IMG/VR virus record: IMGVR_UViG_3300031825_000028
Coordinates: 1-41,812 of that record
From: a virus
DNA: 41,812 bases
Direction: 5' to 3' (one strand)
The notes under the pieces were generated by a model. It searched no databases, was not told the origin of the DNA, and saw nothing but the letters and a program-made list of their open reading frames with translations. Of this stretch, positions 1 through 6,499 are shown piece by piece. Made by a program: the position numbers and the translations under genes. Every line of letters begins with the position of its first letter. Within the stretch, counting starts at the first letter, position 1.

Positions 1-248
1 CCGCCGCAATCGACCGCTACATTGCCGAGTCCGAGAAGGCCATGGGCAAGACCAAGGCCCAGGTTCTGCGGTCCATCAAGGCCCACGCGATCGCCGCCAA
101 GAAGTGCTCTGCGATCGACTCGGAGGTTATTTGCGACTTCGCGAAGTCACTAGAGTCGTCTCCATCGACGCGTGGCAATTACATTTCGCACCTGTCCTCC
201 ATCTTCACCATTGCGCGGCCGATGTGGAAATACCCGCTGGACCGTCAA
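1..248. repeat. Terminal direct repeat, left copy
   Basis: These 248 bases match the last 248 bases of the window (41565-41812) except at base 128, which is T here and C at 41692. The repeat lies wholly inside the integrase reading frame and the difference is silent (GTT versus GTC, valine). The simplest reading is a circular sequence cut open inside integrase with an overlapping end left on. The mismatch suggests two closely related molecules in the sample, or an error. Confidence 0.95.
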
Positions 249-854
249 GCCATGACCGACGCGCAAATCGTCCTCCGGAGGATGGGGATCATTTCAAAGA
301 GCGACGAGCGGGACCGCCGGCCGACGCTGCAAGAACTCGACAGGCTCATGGTTCATTTCGGAACGGTCCAGAAGCGCCGGGCCGGTTCGATCCCTATGCA
401 GATGATTATCCCGTTCGCGATCTTCTCGACCCGCCGGCAGGACGAGATCAGCCGCATCGAATGGAAAGGACTTGAACCCGGCAGGGTCATGGTGCGGGAC
501 ATGAAGCACCCCGGCGAGAAGGCCGGCAACGACACTTGGTGCGATCTGGTCCCGGAGGCCGAGCGGATCATCGAGTTAATGCCGAAGACTGGAGCGGAGA
601 TTTTCCCGGCCTCGGCTGATGCAATCTCCGCGGCGTTCACGCGGGCCTGCAAGCTGCTCGGCATCGACGATTTGCACTTTCACGACCTTCGCCACGACGG
701 CATCTCCCGGCTGTTCGAGATGGGCTGGACCATCCCGCACGTAGCGTCGGTGTCCGGGCATCGATCCTGGCAATCGCTGAAGCGCTACACGCACCTTCGC
801 CAGACCGGCGACAAATACGCAATCTGGAAATGGAAAGACGGAGGAAGCACATGA
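1..854 (+). CDS. int: Tyrosine-recombinase integrase, C-terminal part (5' end cut by window)
   Basis: Site-specific recombinase that would insert and excise the phage genome. The frame is open from base 3 and continues the fragment at 41357-41812; joined, the protein is 353 residues, normal for a phage integrase. In full-length numbering the catalytic set is visible: R215 (in TRRQDEI), K238 (DMKHP), H297 and R300 (HDLRH), H323 (SGHRSW) and the nucleophile Y332 (RYTHL). The N-terminal part carries the arm- and core-binding domains. The ATG at 42 is internal (M84) and not the true start. The stop overlaps the next start by 4 bases (ATGA), so translation is probably coupled. Confidence 0.95.
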   Translation, partial: AAIDRYIAESEKAMGKTKAQVLRSIKAHAIAAKKCSAIDSEVICDFAKSLESSPSTRGNYISHLSSIFTIARPMWKYPLDRQAMTDAQIVLRRMGIISKSDERDRRPTLQELDRLMVHFGTVQKRRAGSIPMQMIIPFAIFSTRRQDEISRIEWKGLEPGRVMVRDMKHPGEKAGNDTWCDLVPEAERIIELMPKTGAEIFPASADAISAAFTRACKLLGIDDLHFHDLRHDGISRLFEMGWTIPHVASVSGHRSWQSLKRYTHLRQTGDKYAIWKWKDGGST

Positions 855-1018
855 GCGAGCTAAGATTCGAACTGATCGACAAGGATGGGATCTCGACCCG
901 AACCGCATCTGACATCGCGACCCTTGCCGAGACGGCAAAACTCCTCTTCCCCAACCAGCCCCAAGACCCTGACCGCACTGGAGCCGGGTGGGATGTGCAA
1001 GTGGTGGGGGCGGAGTGA
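851..1018 (+). CDS. Small hypothetical protein (55 aa)
   Basis: Starts at the ATG that overlaps the integrase stop (ATGA) and ends in TGATG shared with the next gene. The chain of overlapping stops and starts is the main evidence that it is real. The product is soluble and mildly acidic (starts MSELRFELIDKDG) with no motif I recognise. An in-frame ATG at 830 lies inside integrase and is less likely. Function unknown; its position right after int makes an excisionase-type role possible, but no HTH is visible. Confidence 0.6.
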   Translation: MSELRFELIDKDGISTRTASDIATLAETAKLLFPNQPQDPDRTGAGWDVQVVGAE

Positions 1019-1200
1019 TGGCGGGAAGTCTCAGCCCACAGCAGGTCGGCCCGAACGATTGGTACTACGAGGACAATAGCCATCTGCTTCTCGTCCACGA
1101 AGTTCGGGCGGCGGATGGGGCCTACATCCGAACCGATCAGATCAAGATCCCGTGGCGGAAAATCGAGGCTTCGCTGAAGCGCGTCCGGCAGACCGCCTGA
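1018..1200 (+). CDS. Small hypothetical protein (60 aa)
   Basis: Begins at the ATG sharing bases with the previous stop (TGATG). The product starts MAGSLSPQQVG and ends in a basic stretch (KIPWRKIEASLKRVRQ). An in-frame ATG at 988 would add ten glycine-rich residues but sits inside the upstream gene. No known domain. It is the gene directly before the Mom-like gene. It has no cysteines, so it is not a Com-type zinc finger. Confidence 0.6.
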   Translation: MAGSLSPQQVGPNDWYYEDNSHLLLVHEVRAADGAYIRTDQIKIPWRKIEASLKRVRQTA

Positions 1201-1261
1201 ACGGCAAGTTTAGGCGAAGAAGTGGCCGGCAAATAAGGGTTTCTTGAAACTACACTGGGGC

Positions 1262-1954
1262 ATGAGAAAAGTGATTCGCGGTGAAAGCATAGTGGCGATG
1301 CGGCCGGTCCAACCGGCAGAGGGCGGCTCGATTCCGGCCTTACCGCTCCATAAAGACCCTCGTCTGACCGTTCGGGAGGTGTTCGCAAAGGAGGCGCAGC
1401 AGATGGTGGTCGAACACCACTATCTGCACAGAAAGACGAACGTCTCATATGCCTATGGGCTGTTTTTTAACGGGGAGATGGTCGGCGTCTGTACCTTCGG
1501 GTGCCCACCATCCCGGCATCTCCAAATGGGCGCCTGCCCGACCGACCCAAGCTTGGTGATCGAACTTAACCGGCTTTGGATCAGCGACAACATGGGGCCG
1601 AATACCGAGAGCTGGTTTATCAGCCGGGCGCTCAAGATGCTGCCGCCTCGGATTGTCGTCTCCTACGCCGACACCAAGTTCGGACACATTGGCTACATCT
1701 ACCGCGCCAGCAACTTCCACTATGCGGGGTGGACGGATATGGAGCGCAAGACGCCCCGTTACGACTACCTCGCCCCCGGCAAGCATACTCGCGATGCCTT
1801 TAGGAACGGCGCTGGTGCGCAGTCCGTGAAGGTGCGCCGCAAGCCAAAGCATAAATATTGGACCACCACAGGCGACCGCCGCGAGCGCAAGCGACTAGCG
1901 AAGCTGTGCGGGTGGCCTCTGCTTTCATGGAAACCGCACGAGGTGACGGAATGA
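1262..1954 (+). CDS. Mom-like DNA adenine modification protein
   Basis: Resembles the Mom family (GNAT-related fold), which in phage Mu converts adenine in phage DNA to a carbamoylmethyl derivative and protects it from host restriction. Family-like features are the segment VVEHHYLHRK, the strand AYGLFFNGEMVGVCTFG, the ELNRLWISD block followed by NTESWFISRAL, the block IVVSYADTKFGHIGYIYRA, and a basic tail (RRKPKHKYW). Start is uncertain: TTG 1244, ATG 1262 and ATG 1298 are in frame. The conserved domain begins near RLTVREVF, so any of them keeps it whole. The stop overlaps the next gene by ATGA. Identification is by pattern recognition of the family, not by a search. Confidence 0.8.
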   Translation: MRKVIRGESIVAMRPVQPAEGGSIPALPLHKDPRLTVREVFAKEAQQMVVEHHYLHRKTNVSYAYGLFFNGEMVGVCTFGCPPSRHLQMGACPTDPSLVIELNRLWISDNMGPNTESWFISRALKMLPPRIVVSYADTKFGHIGYIYRASNFHYAGWTDMERKTPRYDYLAPGKHTRDAFRNGAGAQSVKVRRKPKHKYWTTTGDRRERKRLAKLCGWPLLSWKPHEVTE

Positions 1955-2133
1955 GCCTTCGCGACAGATTGTTTTGGGAGGACCAAGCTCGGAAGCTTGG
2001 TATCGCCAAAAGCTTGAATGTGGACGAGCGGTCACCAGGGGAGATTATCGACGCTTGTCCTTTCGCACCGTACCACGGGGGCTGCCACTACCCCGATTGC
2101 CCAAAAACCTGCAAGGGCCGAAAACCGCGTTAA
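1951..2133 (+). CDS. Small cysteine-cluster protein (60 aa)
   Basis: Starts at the ATG overlapping the Mom-like stop (ATGA), so it is probably translated together with it. The N-terminal half is charged. The C-terminal half has four cysteines and two histidines close together (CPFAPYHGGCHYPDCPKTC) and ends KGRKPR, which looks like a small metal-binding, possibly nucleic-acid-binding finger. No family recognised. Tight coupling to the modification gene suggests, without proving, a linked role. Confidence 0.65.
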   Translation: MSLRDRLFWEDQARKLGIAKSLNVDERSPGEIIDACPFAPYHGGCHYPDCPKTCKGRKPR

Positions 2134-2165
2134 CGCGTCGTCAGCATGCAACATCGAGGTAGACC

Positions 2166-2378
2166 ATGATCGGAGACACGGATCTTTCGGTTGGTTCGCC
2201 CAACGACCAAGGGGACGAGCTTGAACAGCATCAGGTAGAGTTTGAGCGGATCGTCAGGTTGATCCTTGTGGATATGGTGAAAGCCAAGCTAGGGCCGCTT
2301 ACCACCCGCGCAAACGACGCCCTGCACAAACTCGACCACATCGAACGCCTGCGCTACGCCGCACATAAGCACTGTTGA
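2166..2378 (+). CDS. Small hypothetical protein (70 aa)
   Basis: ATG preceded by GAGGT at a workable distance. The product is largely helical, with an acidic first third (DQGDELEQHQVEFERIV) and amphipathic helices ending in KLDHIERLRYAAHKHC. No recognised domain or membrane segment. It lies in a run of short rightward accessory genes. Confidence 0.55.
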   Translation: MIGDTDLSVGSPNDQGDELEQHQVEFERIVRLILVDMVKAKLGPLTTRANDALHKLDHIERLRYAAHKHC

Positions 2379-2412
2379 GCAGGGATCACCTAAATAGACA
2401 GGGAGCGCGAAC

Positions 2413-2673
2413 ATGACCCAATACATCGTTCTGATGGGCCAGATTGTTGGCGGCAATGGCCGGCCGTTCGAGGTGCTTTACGGTTACGATGGCCGGCGCT
2501 TCAAGGACCGGAAGAAAGCCATAGCGCACGGCCTGGAGAAGCGAGAGTCCGACGATTTCAACATTGGTGTTTTGAAGCGCGGCAAGCTCGTCAGTCTCGA
2601 TTGGATGGATAAGCCGCTCGACACCGACGCCGACGACCTACAGCGCATCCAAGATCAAATTTCGCCTTTGTAG
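2413..2673 (+). CDS. Small hypothetical protein (86 aa)
   Basis: Good ribosome site (CAGGGAG about 9 bases before ATG). The product is soluble with mixed charge (MTQYIVLMGQIVGG at the start, then LYGYDGRRFKDRKKAIAHG). Reads like a compact alpha/beta protein; no family recognised. Eight bases separate it from the next gene, as expected for one transcript. Confidence 0.65.
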   Translation: MTQYIVLMGQIVGGNGRPFEVLYGYDGRRFKDRKKAIAHGLEKRESDDFNIGVLKRGKLVSLDWMDKPLDTDADDLQRIQDQISPL

Positions 2674-2680
2674 GTAGTTT

Positions 2681-2917
2681 ATGAAGCACATCTATTGCTG
2701 CGAATGCGGAGCGGAGACCGAGATTCAGGCTCATCAAATGAGCCGCGGCAGCGTCTTGCAGTGTCCGTCATGCAAGAAGGTTTGTGCCCACGTGGCATCC
2801 AGGGGCCGCGGATCGTGTTGGATAACGGTCGATCCGAAAGAGGTCGATTTCTACGACATTCTCGGCGCCAGATACGACGACGAGTGCCTTACTCAGCAGT
2901 TAAAGCCGGAGGAATGA
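2681..2917 (+). CDS. Com-like zinc-finger protein (78 aa)
   Basis: Begins MKHIYCCECGAE and then has QCPSCKKVC about 20 residues later, so two CxxC knuckles form a four-cysteine zinc site near the N terminus. Length, the MK-x-I-x-C-x-x-C opening and the CPxCK second knuckle resemble Mu Com, the RNA-binding activator of mom translation. Com lies just upstream of mom in Mu; here this gene is about 0.7 kb downstream of the Mom-like gene. The C-terminal half (VDFYDILGARYDDE) is acidic and unlike Com. A generic zinc ribbon is the alternative. Confidence 0.6.
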   Translation: MKHIYCCECGAETEIQAHQMSRGSVLQCPSCKKVCAHVASRGRGSCWITVDPKEVDFYDILGARYDDECLTQQLKPEE

Positions 2918-3156
2918 TGGGCACTTGGTTTGACGACGAGGGTCTGCACTGGAAGCCGCTCTGGTTCTTCCCCTGGGTCGAGCGCGCAGTCGGCAATCGA
3001 TGGGTCGAGCCAAGCGTCATGATAACTGAGGGGCGCTGGTATCGTTGGGCTCCGCGGGTGATCGAAGAATGCCAGAACTTGCAAATGCACACCATGCAGA
3101 CGGTCAGATTTCGTGACGGACGCGAGCAAGTACGGCATGCGCCGTGGCGGGACTGA
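2917..3156 (+). CDS. Small tryptophan-rich hypothetical protein (79 aa)
   Basis: Two consecutive ATGs (2914, 2917) follow GGAGGA at 2908-2913. The second leaves three bases of spacing and is the better start; both overlap the previous stop. The product has many aromatic residues (GLHWKPLWFFPWVERAVGNRW, partial) and no cysteine cluster or membrane span. No family recognised. Confidence 0.55.
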   Translation: MGTWFDDEGLHWKPLWFFPWVERAVGNRWVEPSVMITEGRWYRWAPRVIEECQNLQMHTMQTVRFRDGREQVRHAPWRD

Positions 3157-3224
3157 ATTGCTCCTAAACATCACCTAGGCGCGGGATGCCCACCCGCTGA
3201 GGAAAAGAACATGAAGGAGGGGGA

Positions 3225-3473
3225 ATGACGAGACCCATCTATAAATCAGTCGGGAATCGGTTGTTGAAATGGCGGGTTATAGGTACTGCTCCGAAGACCG
3301 GAGAGGTTCGCCTGCTCGCCTGCCCTCAGAACATCGTTGTCATTGGCTTCTGGGGATGGGGTGGCGTAAGTCGCAAAGGACAGAATTGCTGGAGGCATAG
3401 TGGCAACTGGCGACCACTGAGAGTGCAGCCGACGCATTGGATGCCGATTCCAATGTCGCCTGCATCTAAATAA
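3225..3473 (+). CDS. DUF551-like protein (82 aa)
   Basis: Very strong ribosome site (GGAGGGGG just before ATG). The pattern W-x-VIGTAPKTGEV, a central GFWGWGG strand and a closing PTHWMPIP match the DUF551 type of small phage protein, whose hallmark is 'W-P-I-x-T-A-P-K-D-G ... THW-P-P'. A second protein with this layout is at 39108-39638. The function of the family is unknown. This is the last rightward gene; it converges with the late operon five bases downstream, and no terminator is obvious between them. Confidence 0.7.
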   Translation: MTRPIYKSVGNRLLKWRVIGTAPKTGEVRLLACPQNIVVIGFWGWGGVSRKGQNCWRHSGNWRPLRVQPTHWMPIPMSPASK

Positions 3474-3478
3474 GCCAA

Positions 3479-3760
3479 TTACAAATACAGGACTTTGAGC
3501 CCGAGATACTTCGCCAGCAACCACTCGATCCAAGCCCCGCCGAATCGCGTCCACCAGCCGGGCAGCATCGCAATAGCGTCGCACTCGCACAGTTGCGGCA
3601 GAAGATACGCCATGATCTGGTTGAGCGGCCTGCCCTCCTGATTTGCGGAGGCTGGGTTGAATACAGAATATCCCTGTAAGCGTAGTTTGTCGGCGGCTTT
3701 GGCGAAGTGGGTGGCGTAGCCTTCAACGCCCCGAATCCTGCCCGCAATATATACGAGCAT
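3479..3760 (-). CDS. DUF4406 protein, deoxyribosyltransferase-like (93 aa)
   Basis: The opening VYIAGRIRGVEGY, the segment GYSVFNPA and the C-terminal MLPGWWTRFGGAWIEWLLAKYLG are typical of DUF4406 proteins, which are related in fold to nucleoside 2-deoxyribosyltransferases and common in phages. They are suspected to act on nucleotides; activity is not established. The ATG at 3760 shares bases with the stop of the upstream gene (TGATG) and is preferred over the GTG at 3763. Last gene of the leftward late operon. Confidence 0.8.
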   Translation of the reverse strand: MLVYIAGRIRGVEGYATHFAKAADKLRLQGYSVFNPASANQEGRPLNQIMAYLLPQLCECDAIAMLPGWWTRFGGAWIEWLLAKYLGLKVLYL

Positions 3761-3906
3761 CACTTCACCATGAAGTAAATTCCCACGTTCGACGCAGCAT
3801 AGCCAAGATACATGACGCCAACGGAGGGGTTCTCAAGGTAGAATTGCTCGGCAGCAATGTAGGCATAAATTAATCCGACGAACGCGACGAGCCCCGCTGA
3901 CATCAT
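3760..3906 (-). CDS. Small membrane protein (48 aa)
   Basis: Short ORF with ATG at 3906 (a second ATG at 3903), ending in TGATG shared with the DUF4406 start. Translation gives two hydrophobic stretches (AGLVAFVGLIYAYIAA and VGVMYLGYAASNVGIYFMV) around a short ENPS turn, so a two-span hairpin membrane peptide is likely. The tight packing on both sides supports it being a gene. Function unknown; it could be an accessory lysis or superinfection protein. Confidence 0.65.
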   Translation of the reverse strand: MMSAGLVAFVGLIYAYIAAEQFYLENPSVGVMYLGYAASNVGIYFMVK

Positions 3907-3908
3907 GG

Positions 3909-4124
3909 TTAGTCCTTCTCGAATTTGAATGCACGACGGGCGGCCGATGTCGCGCGGTTATCAACGGTCGCCTTGAATTGCAGAACGCCGTCCACCACTC
4001 TGAAGTCAGTTTTATGAATCAACGCGCACGAACAGCACTGCTCCTTGAAGCCCTTCCACGGAACGGGAATCCATTCGCCGTCAGTCGCGTGATAGTAGCC
4101 CTTCGGGTATGATGGCTTGGTCAT
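3909..4124 (-). CDS. Small hypothetical protein (71 aa)
   Basis: Chosen start is ATG 4124, overlapping the phosphoesterase stop by ATGA; an in-frame ATG at 4133 exists but is less likely. The product contains KEQCCSCALIHKTDF, a compact cysteine cluster that could bind metal, followed by a basic C-terminus (SAARRAFKFEKD). No family recognised. Confidence 0.65.
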   Translation of the reverse strand: MTKPSYPKGYYHATDGEWIPVPWKGFKEQCCSCALIHKTDFRVVDGVLQFKATVDNRATSAARRAFKFEKD

Positions 4125-5362
4125 ACCCCACACCTCGGAAAGTTGATCTTGTGCCGGCCGATTTCGCCGTCTGTTTTATGCAAGGTGACTGCCGACATTG
4201 AATTACCCGCCCGGTAGCCGTGGCTATGCGCGTAAGCGTCTTTCGGAACTGGCTGACGGAACGACTCGCACCGAACCGAACCCACTTCTTTGACTGTCTC
4301 GTGATGAATGTGCCCGTAGATCATCCAGCGATATTTGGAGGCGCCCCAAAATTCGGGATTGTCGTCAGCCATCACCATCGCCATGCGCTCCGGTTTCATG
4401 GTGTGGCCGTGTGTGGCGCCGATGTAGTTGGCACCGAACAGGTGCAGCCAAATATCGTTGTTGCCGTCGTCTAGGTCGATATCCACTCGTGGCTCATTGG
4501 AGTAGAACAATCCCAACGCGATGTTCAGCCAAGCGGCGGACTCTGGATCGTGGTTGCCCTTCAGGTTCTTGACGATGACGCGGGAATGCTTTTGCAGGGC
4601 GTAGTCAATAGACCGCCTGAGAAGCTGGACGCCTGCGAGCTTGACCTTATGCGCCCGCCCGTCCACGTCGAGTTGATGACCGGAGGCTGGGGTCACGTTT
4701 GATTGGCTGTCGGAATGCAGAAAGTCGCCGGTCTGGATGATAACGGCGGTTTCTGCCGGCGGGGCAAGAGAGATAAGCCGCTGCAATCCGCCATCAACGC
4801 GGTCGATGCCTATTTTCAGATCGTTGGATTCGCCGGTTTCCGATGCCCAAGACAGCATGCCGATGTGCGGATCGCAGACCGGATAGACCTGCATCAAATC
4901 GGAATTGGTGTCCTTCGGGGGCTTCGTTAGTTTAGCTACGCCCCTGTACTGCTCAAACTCCTCCTTGATCGCGGCGATCAGGTTGGTTTGCGTTTCTTCC
5001 TTCGTCTTAATCCATTGCTGGATAGTACGGCCGTCAGAACCAACAAGAGCACTGACACCTTTAACAGCATGTCCAGCAGGAACCTCGAACTGCTCCCCCG
5101 CATCTGGTCTCTGCTGGATGAATTCCCTGACAACATCGCCGTCCTGATTCGTGACCGTCGTCGTTTTGGAGATTTGGAAACCTGGGAGGACTGGCTTAGT
5201 GCCCATCAGGCCGCGTCGAGCAGCCAAATCTACACGGTGCTTGAGCGCAGAGCTTGACGACACCCCGGCCTTTCTGGCTGCCGAAAGCGTGAAGCCGTAT
5301 TCTTTGGACACTGACACGGCTAGCAATAACTGCTCGTCTGTCGGTGGTGGCGAGAAGGCCAT
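4121..5362 (-). CDS. Calcineurin-like metallophosphoesterase with N-terminal HTH-like region (413 aa)
   Basis: The five metallophosphoesterase motifs are present in order: DPH at 164-166, GDF at 212-214, GNHD at 269-272, HGH at 318-320 and GHIHH at 350-354. A two-metal phosphodiesterase or phosphatase is expected; the substrate is not evident. Residues 8-50 (TDEQLLLAVSVSKEYG, then AARKAGVSSSSALKHRV) look like a small helix-turn-helix that could bind nucleic acid. The start at ATG 5362 overlaps the previous stop (TGATG); upstream in-frame ATGs lie inside two other genes. It sits downstream of the lysis genes, an unusual place for a DNA-processing enzyme. Confidence 0.85.
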   Translation of the reverse strand: MAFSPPPTDEQLLLAVSVSKEYGFTLSAARKAGVSSSSALKHRVDLAARRGLMGTKPVLPGFQISKTTTVTNQDGDVVREFIQQRPDAGEQFEVPAGHAVKGVSALVGSDGRTIQQWIKTKEETQTNLIAAIKEEFEQYRGVAKLTKPPKDTNSDLMQVYPVCDPHIGMLSWASETGESNDLKIGIDRVDGGLQRLISLAPPAETAVIIQTGDFLHSDSQSNVTPASGHQLDVDGRAHKVKLAGVQLLRRSIDYALQKHSRVIVKNLKGNHDPESAAWLNIALGLFYSNEPRVDIDLDDGNNDIWLHLFGANYIGATHGHTMKPERMAMVMADDNPEFWGASKYRWMIYGHIHHETVKEVGSVRCESFRQPVPKDAYAHSHGYRAGNSMSAVTLHKTDGEIGRHKINFPRCGV

Positions 5363-5451
5363 CAGCCCACCAACGAATGCGTGTACATGAAGATCAGGCA
5401 GAACAGCATTGCTGCGAGCCCGGCGACCAGAGGCCAGTTGATGCGGTTCAT
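5362..5451 (-). CDS. Single-span membrane peptide (29 aa)
   Basis: A 29-codon ORF tied into the operon at both ends: its ATG overlaps the preceding stop (ATGA at 5451-5448) and its stop overlaps the phosphoesterase ATG (TGATG). The product MNRINWPLVAGLAAMLFCLI... is almost one transmembrane helix with a polar N-terminus. Position and form suggest a lysis accessory peptide, but that is inference. Confidence 0.6.
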   Translation of the reverse strand: MNRINWPLVAGLAAMLFCLIFMYTHSLVG

Positions 5452-5651
5452 TTGCGCCAATAGCTCTTATGCAGATGCACGCCAATCTGTATGGCAAGCC
5501 ACGCGATGCCGAACCATGGAAGCAAGTCTCTCGCTATCCCTGATGTTTCGTGCAGCCAGAGTGGCGAAGACACAGCACCAACGGCCACCGCGTCCGTTGT
5601 GGCGGTCACGACTTCCGCTTTAGTTTGCGGCAGAAGATCGAGAATGTTCAT
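5448..5651 (-). CDS. Small membrane protein (67 aa), lysis-region
   Basis: Starts at ATG 5651 (GTG 5660 also in frame) and ends with ATGA overlapping the next gene. The middle is mildly hydrophobic (DAVAVGAVSSPLW) and the C-terminal third is a clear membrane helix (LLPWFGIAWLAIQIGVHL) followed by a basic end (HKSYWRK). It has a holin-like or holin-accessory appearance; no specific family recognised. Confidence 0.65.
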   Translation of the reverse strand: MNILDLLPQTKAEVVTATTDAVAVGAVSSPLWLHETSGIARDLLPWFGIAWLAIQIGVHLHKSYWRK

Positions 5652-5701
5652 TTCGGCCACCGCTTGATGAACCGCATAAAGTTTTCACCTTTTAGTGCCA
5701 T
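5648..5701 (-). CDS. Possible 17-codon minigene
   Basis: ORF MALKGENFMRFIKRWPK: cationic and amphipathic. AGGA lies directly before its ATG, and an inner ATG has AAGGTG eight bases upstream. Its stop overlaps the next ATG (ATGA), the same coupling used elsewhere in the operon, which is the only real support. The 82 bases upstream of it (5702-5783) hold no convincing gene. Could equally be a leader or chance ORF. Confidence 0.25.
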   Translation of the reverse strand: MALKGENFMRFIKRWPK

Positions 5702-5783
5702 TCCTATTTCCAGCCTGTCATGAGGTTCGTAGCCTCGTTTCGGGTAAGGCTCGGCATGTCGTTTGCGCGACGTGCCGGGCCGT

Positions 5784-6134
5784 CTATCGTTTGATGATGT
5801 TGGCGATGCCGGAGAAGAACATTCCGGACACCACAAGACCGGCGATAACCGCTGTCTCCCCGCTAATCGGGTCGGTCGTCCACCGATAGCCGAGCGCGGG
5901 ACCGATCACCTTGTCGCAAGCCGTGGCCTTGAAAAACCAGATGGCAACGCCGTATGACATGATGGCTGGCGGAGAAAGCGGGTGGCCGATCCAAAGCGAC
6001 ATCGCCTGCACCTGTGCGGCGGCGATGCTTCCAGCAGACTGGATGGCGGCAATGGAAACGTCTTTCGACTTGTTGTAGGCTGTGATTGCGCCGTTAACGA
6101 GAGTCGTAAGACCGCCGAAGATGAGACCCCACAT
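5784..6134 (-). CDS. Holin-like membrane protein (116 aa)
   Basis: Start ATG 6134 has GGAG nine bases upstream; longer in-frame starts overlap the previous gene. Layout: hydrophobic N-terminal segment (MWGLIFGGLTTLVNG), an alanine-rich amphipathic helix (AAIQSAGSIAAAQVQA), a membrane stretch (PPAIMSYGVAIWFF) and a C-terminal span (TAVIAGLVVSGMFFSGIANI). This resembles the three-span holin type seen in gene-transfer agents and rhizobial phages. Placed with the lysozyme and two other small membrane proteins, a role in host lysis is likely. Confidence 0.65.
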   Translation of the reverse strand: MWGLIFGGLTTLVNGAITAYNKSKDVSIAAIQSAGSIAAAQVQAMSLWIGHPLSPPAIMSYGVAIWFFKATACDKVIGPALGYRWTTDPISGETAVIAGLVVSGMFFSGIANIIKR

Positions 6135-6136
6135 GG

Positions 6137-6343
6137 CTAAGTGCTCCACCCTCGCTTGCGTGCGACGATGTACCAGCCCTCGGAAACCGCCGTTGCCAAT
6201 CCGCCGATCAGGAAACAAAGGATCTGAACCAGATCGGGGTCGGCCAGCGTGCTAGGGCTGATGGCAATGCCGGCAGAGATCAAAGCCCCGCCGATATACC
6301 GCAGCAGCACCCGTGCGAGCGGGGCAATGATGGAAGGGTCCAT
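6137..6343 (-). CDS. Putative holin, Pam3-gp28-like (68 aa)
   Basis: The opening MDPSIIAPLARVLLRYIGGALISAGI, a short polar loop with an aspartate pair (TLADPDL), a second hydrophobic helix (ILCFLIGGLATAVSEGWY) and a basic end (VARKRGW) match the pattern of Pam3-gp28-type putative holins. ATG 6343 shares bases with the upstream stop (TGATG). Its expected role is to open the inner membrane for the lysozyme at 6500-7165. Confidence 0.65.
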   Translation of the reverse strand: MDPSIIAPLARVLLRYIGGALISAGIAISPSTLADPDLVQILCFLIGGLATAVSEGWYIVARKRGWST

Positions 6344-6498
6344 CAGAATTTCGCCTTCAGTTCGTCAGCCTTCGCGCTGAGTTTTGCGGAGAGCCTGTTC
6401 GCGCCGATGACGAGTTCCTGGATCTTGTCTTTCCAGAACCAAATGAGAGCGCCGCCGGCAACGAAGCCGAACGCGAAGCCAATAGAATAGATGGTCAT
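6343..6498 (-). CDS. Small membrane-anchored protein (51 aa)
   Basis: ATG 6498 has AGGA about nine bases upstream, just at the lysozyme stop. One N-terminal membrane helix (IGFAFGFVAGGALIWFW) is followed by a charged coiled-coil-like tail (SAKLSAKADELKAKF). That is the form of a signal-anchored spanin or Rz-like protein, though it is shorter than usual, so the assignment is tentative. A longer in-frame ORF reaching 6627 lies inside the lysozyme gene and is a shadow. Confidence 0.65.
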   Translation of the reverse strand: MTIYSIGFAFGFVAGGALIWFWKDKIQELVIGANRLSAKLSAKADELKAKF

Positions 6499-6499
6499 G

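Noticed and set aside
3157-3224. GCGGG/CCCGC hairpin as a terminator before the DUF551-like gene
   Set aside because: Only 5 bp, no U-tract after it, and the next gene starts just downstream.
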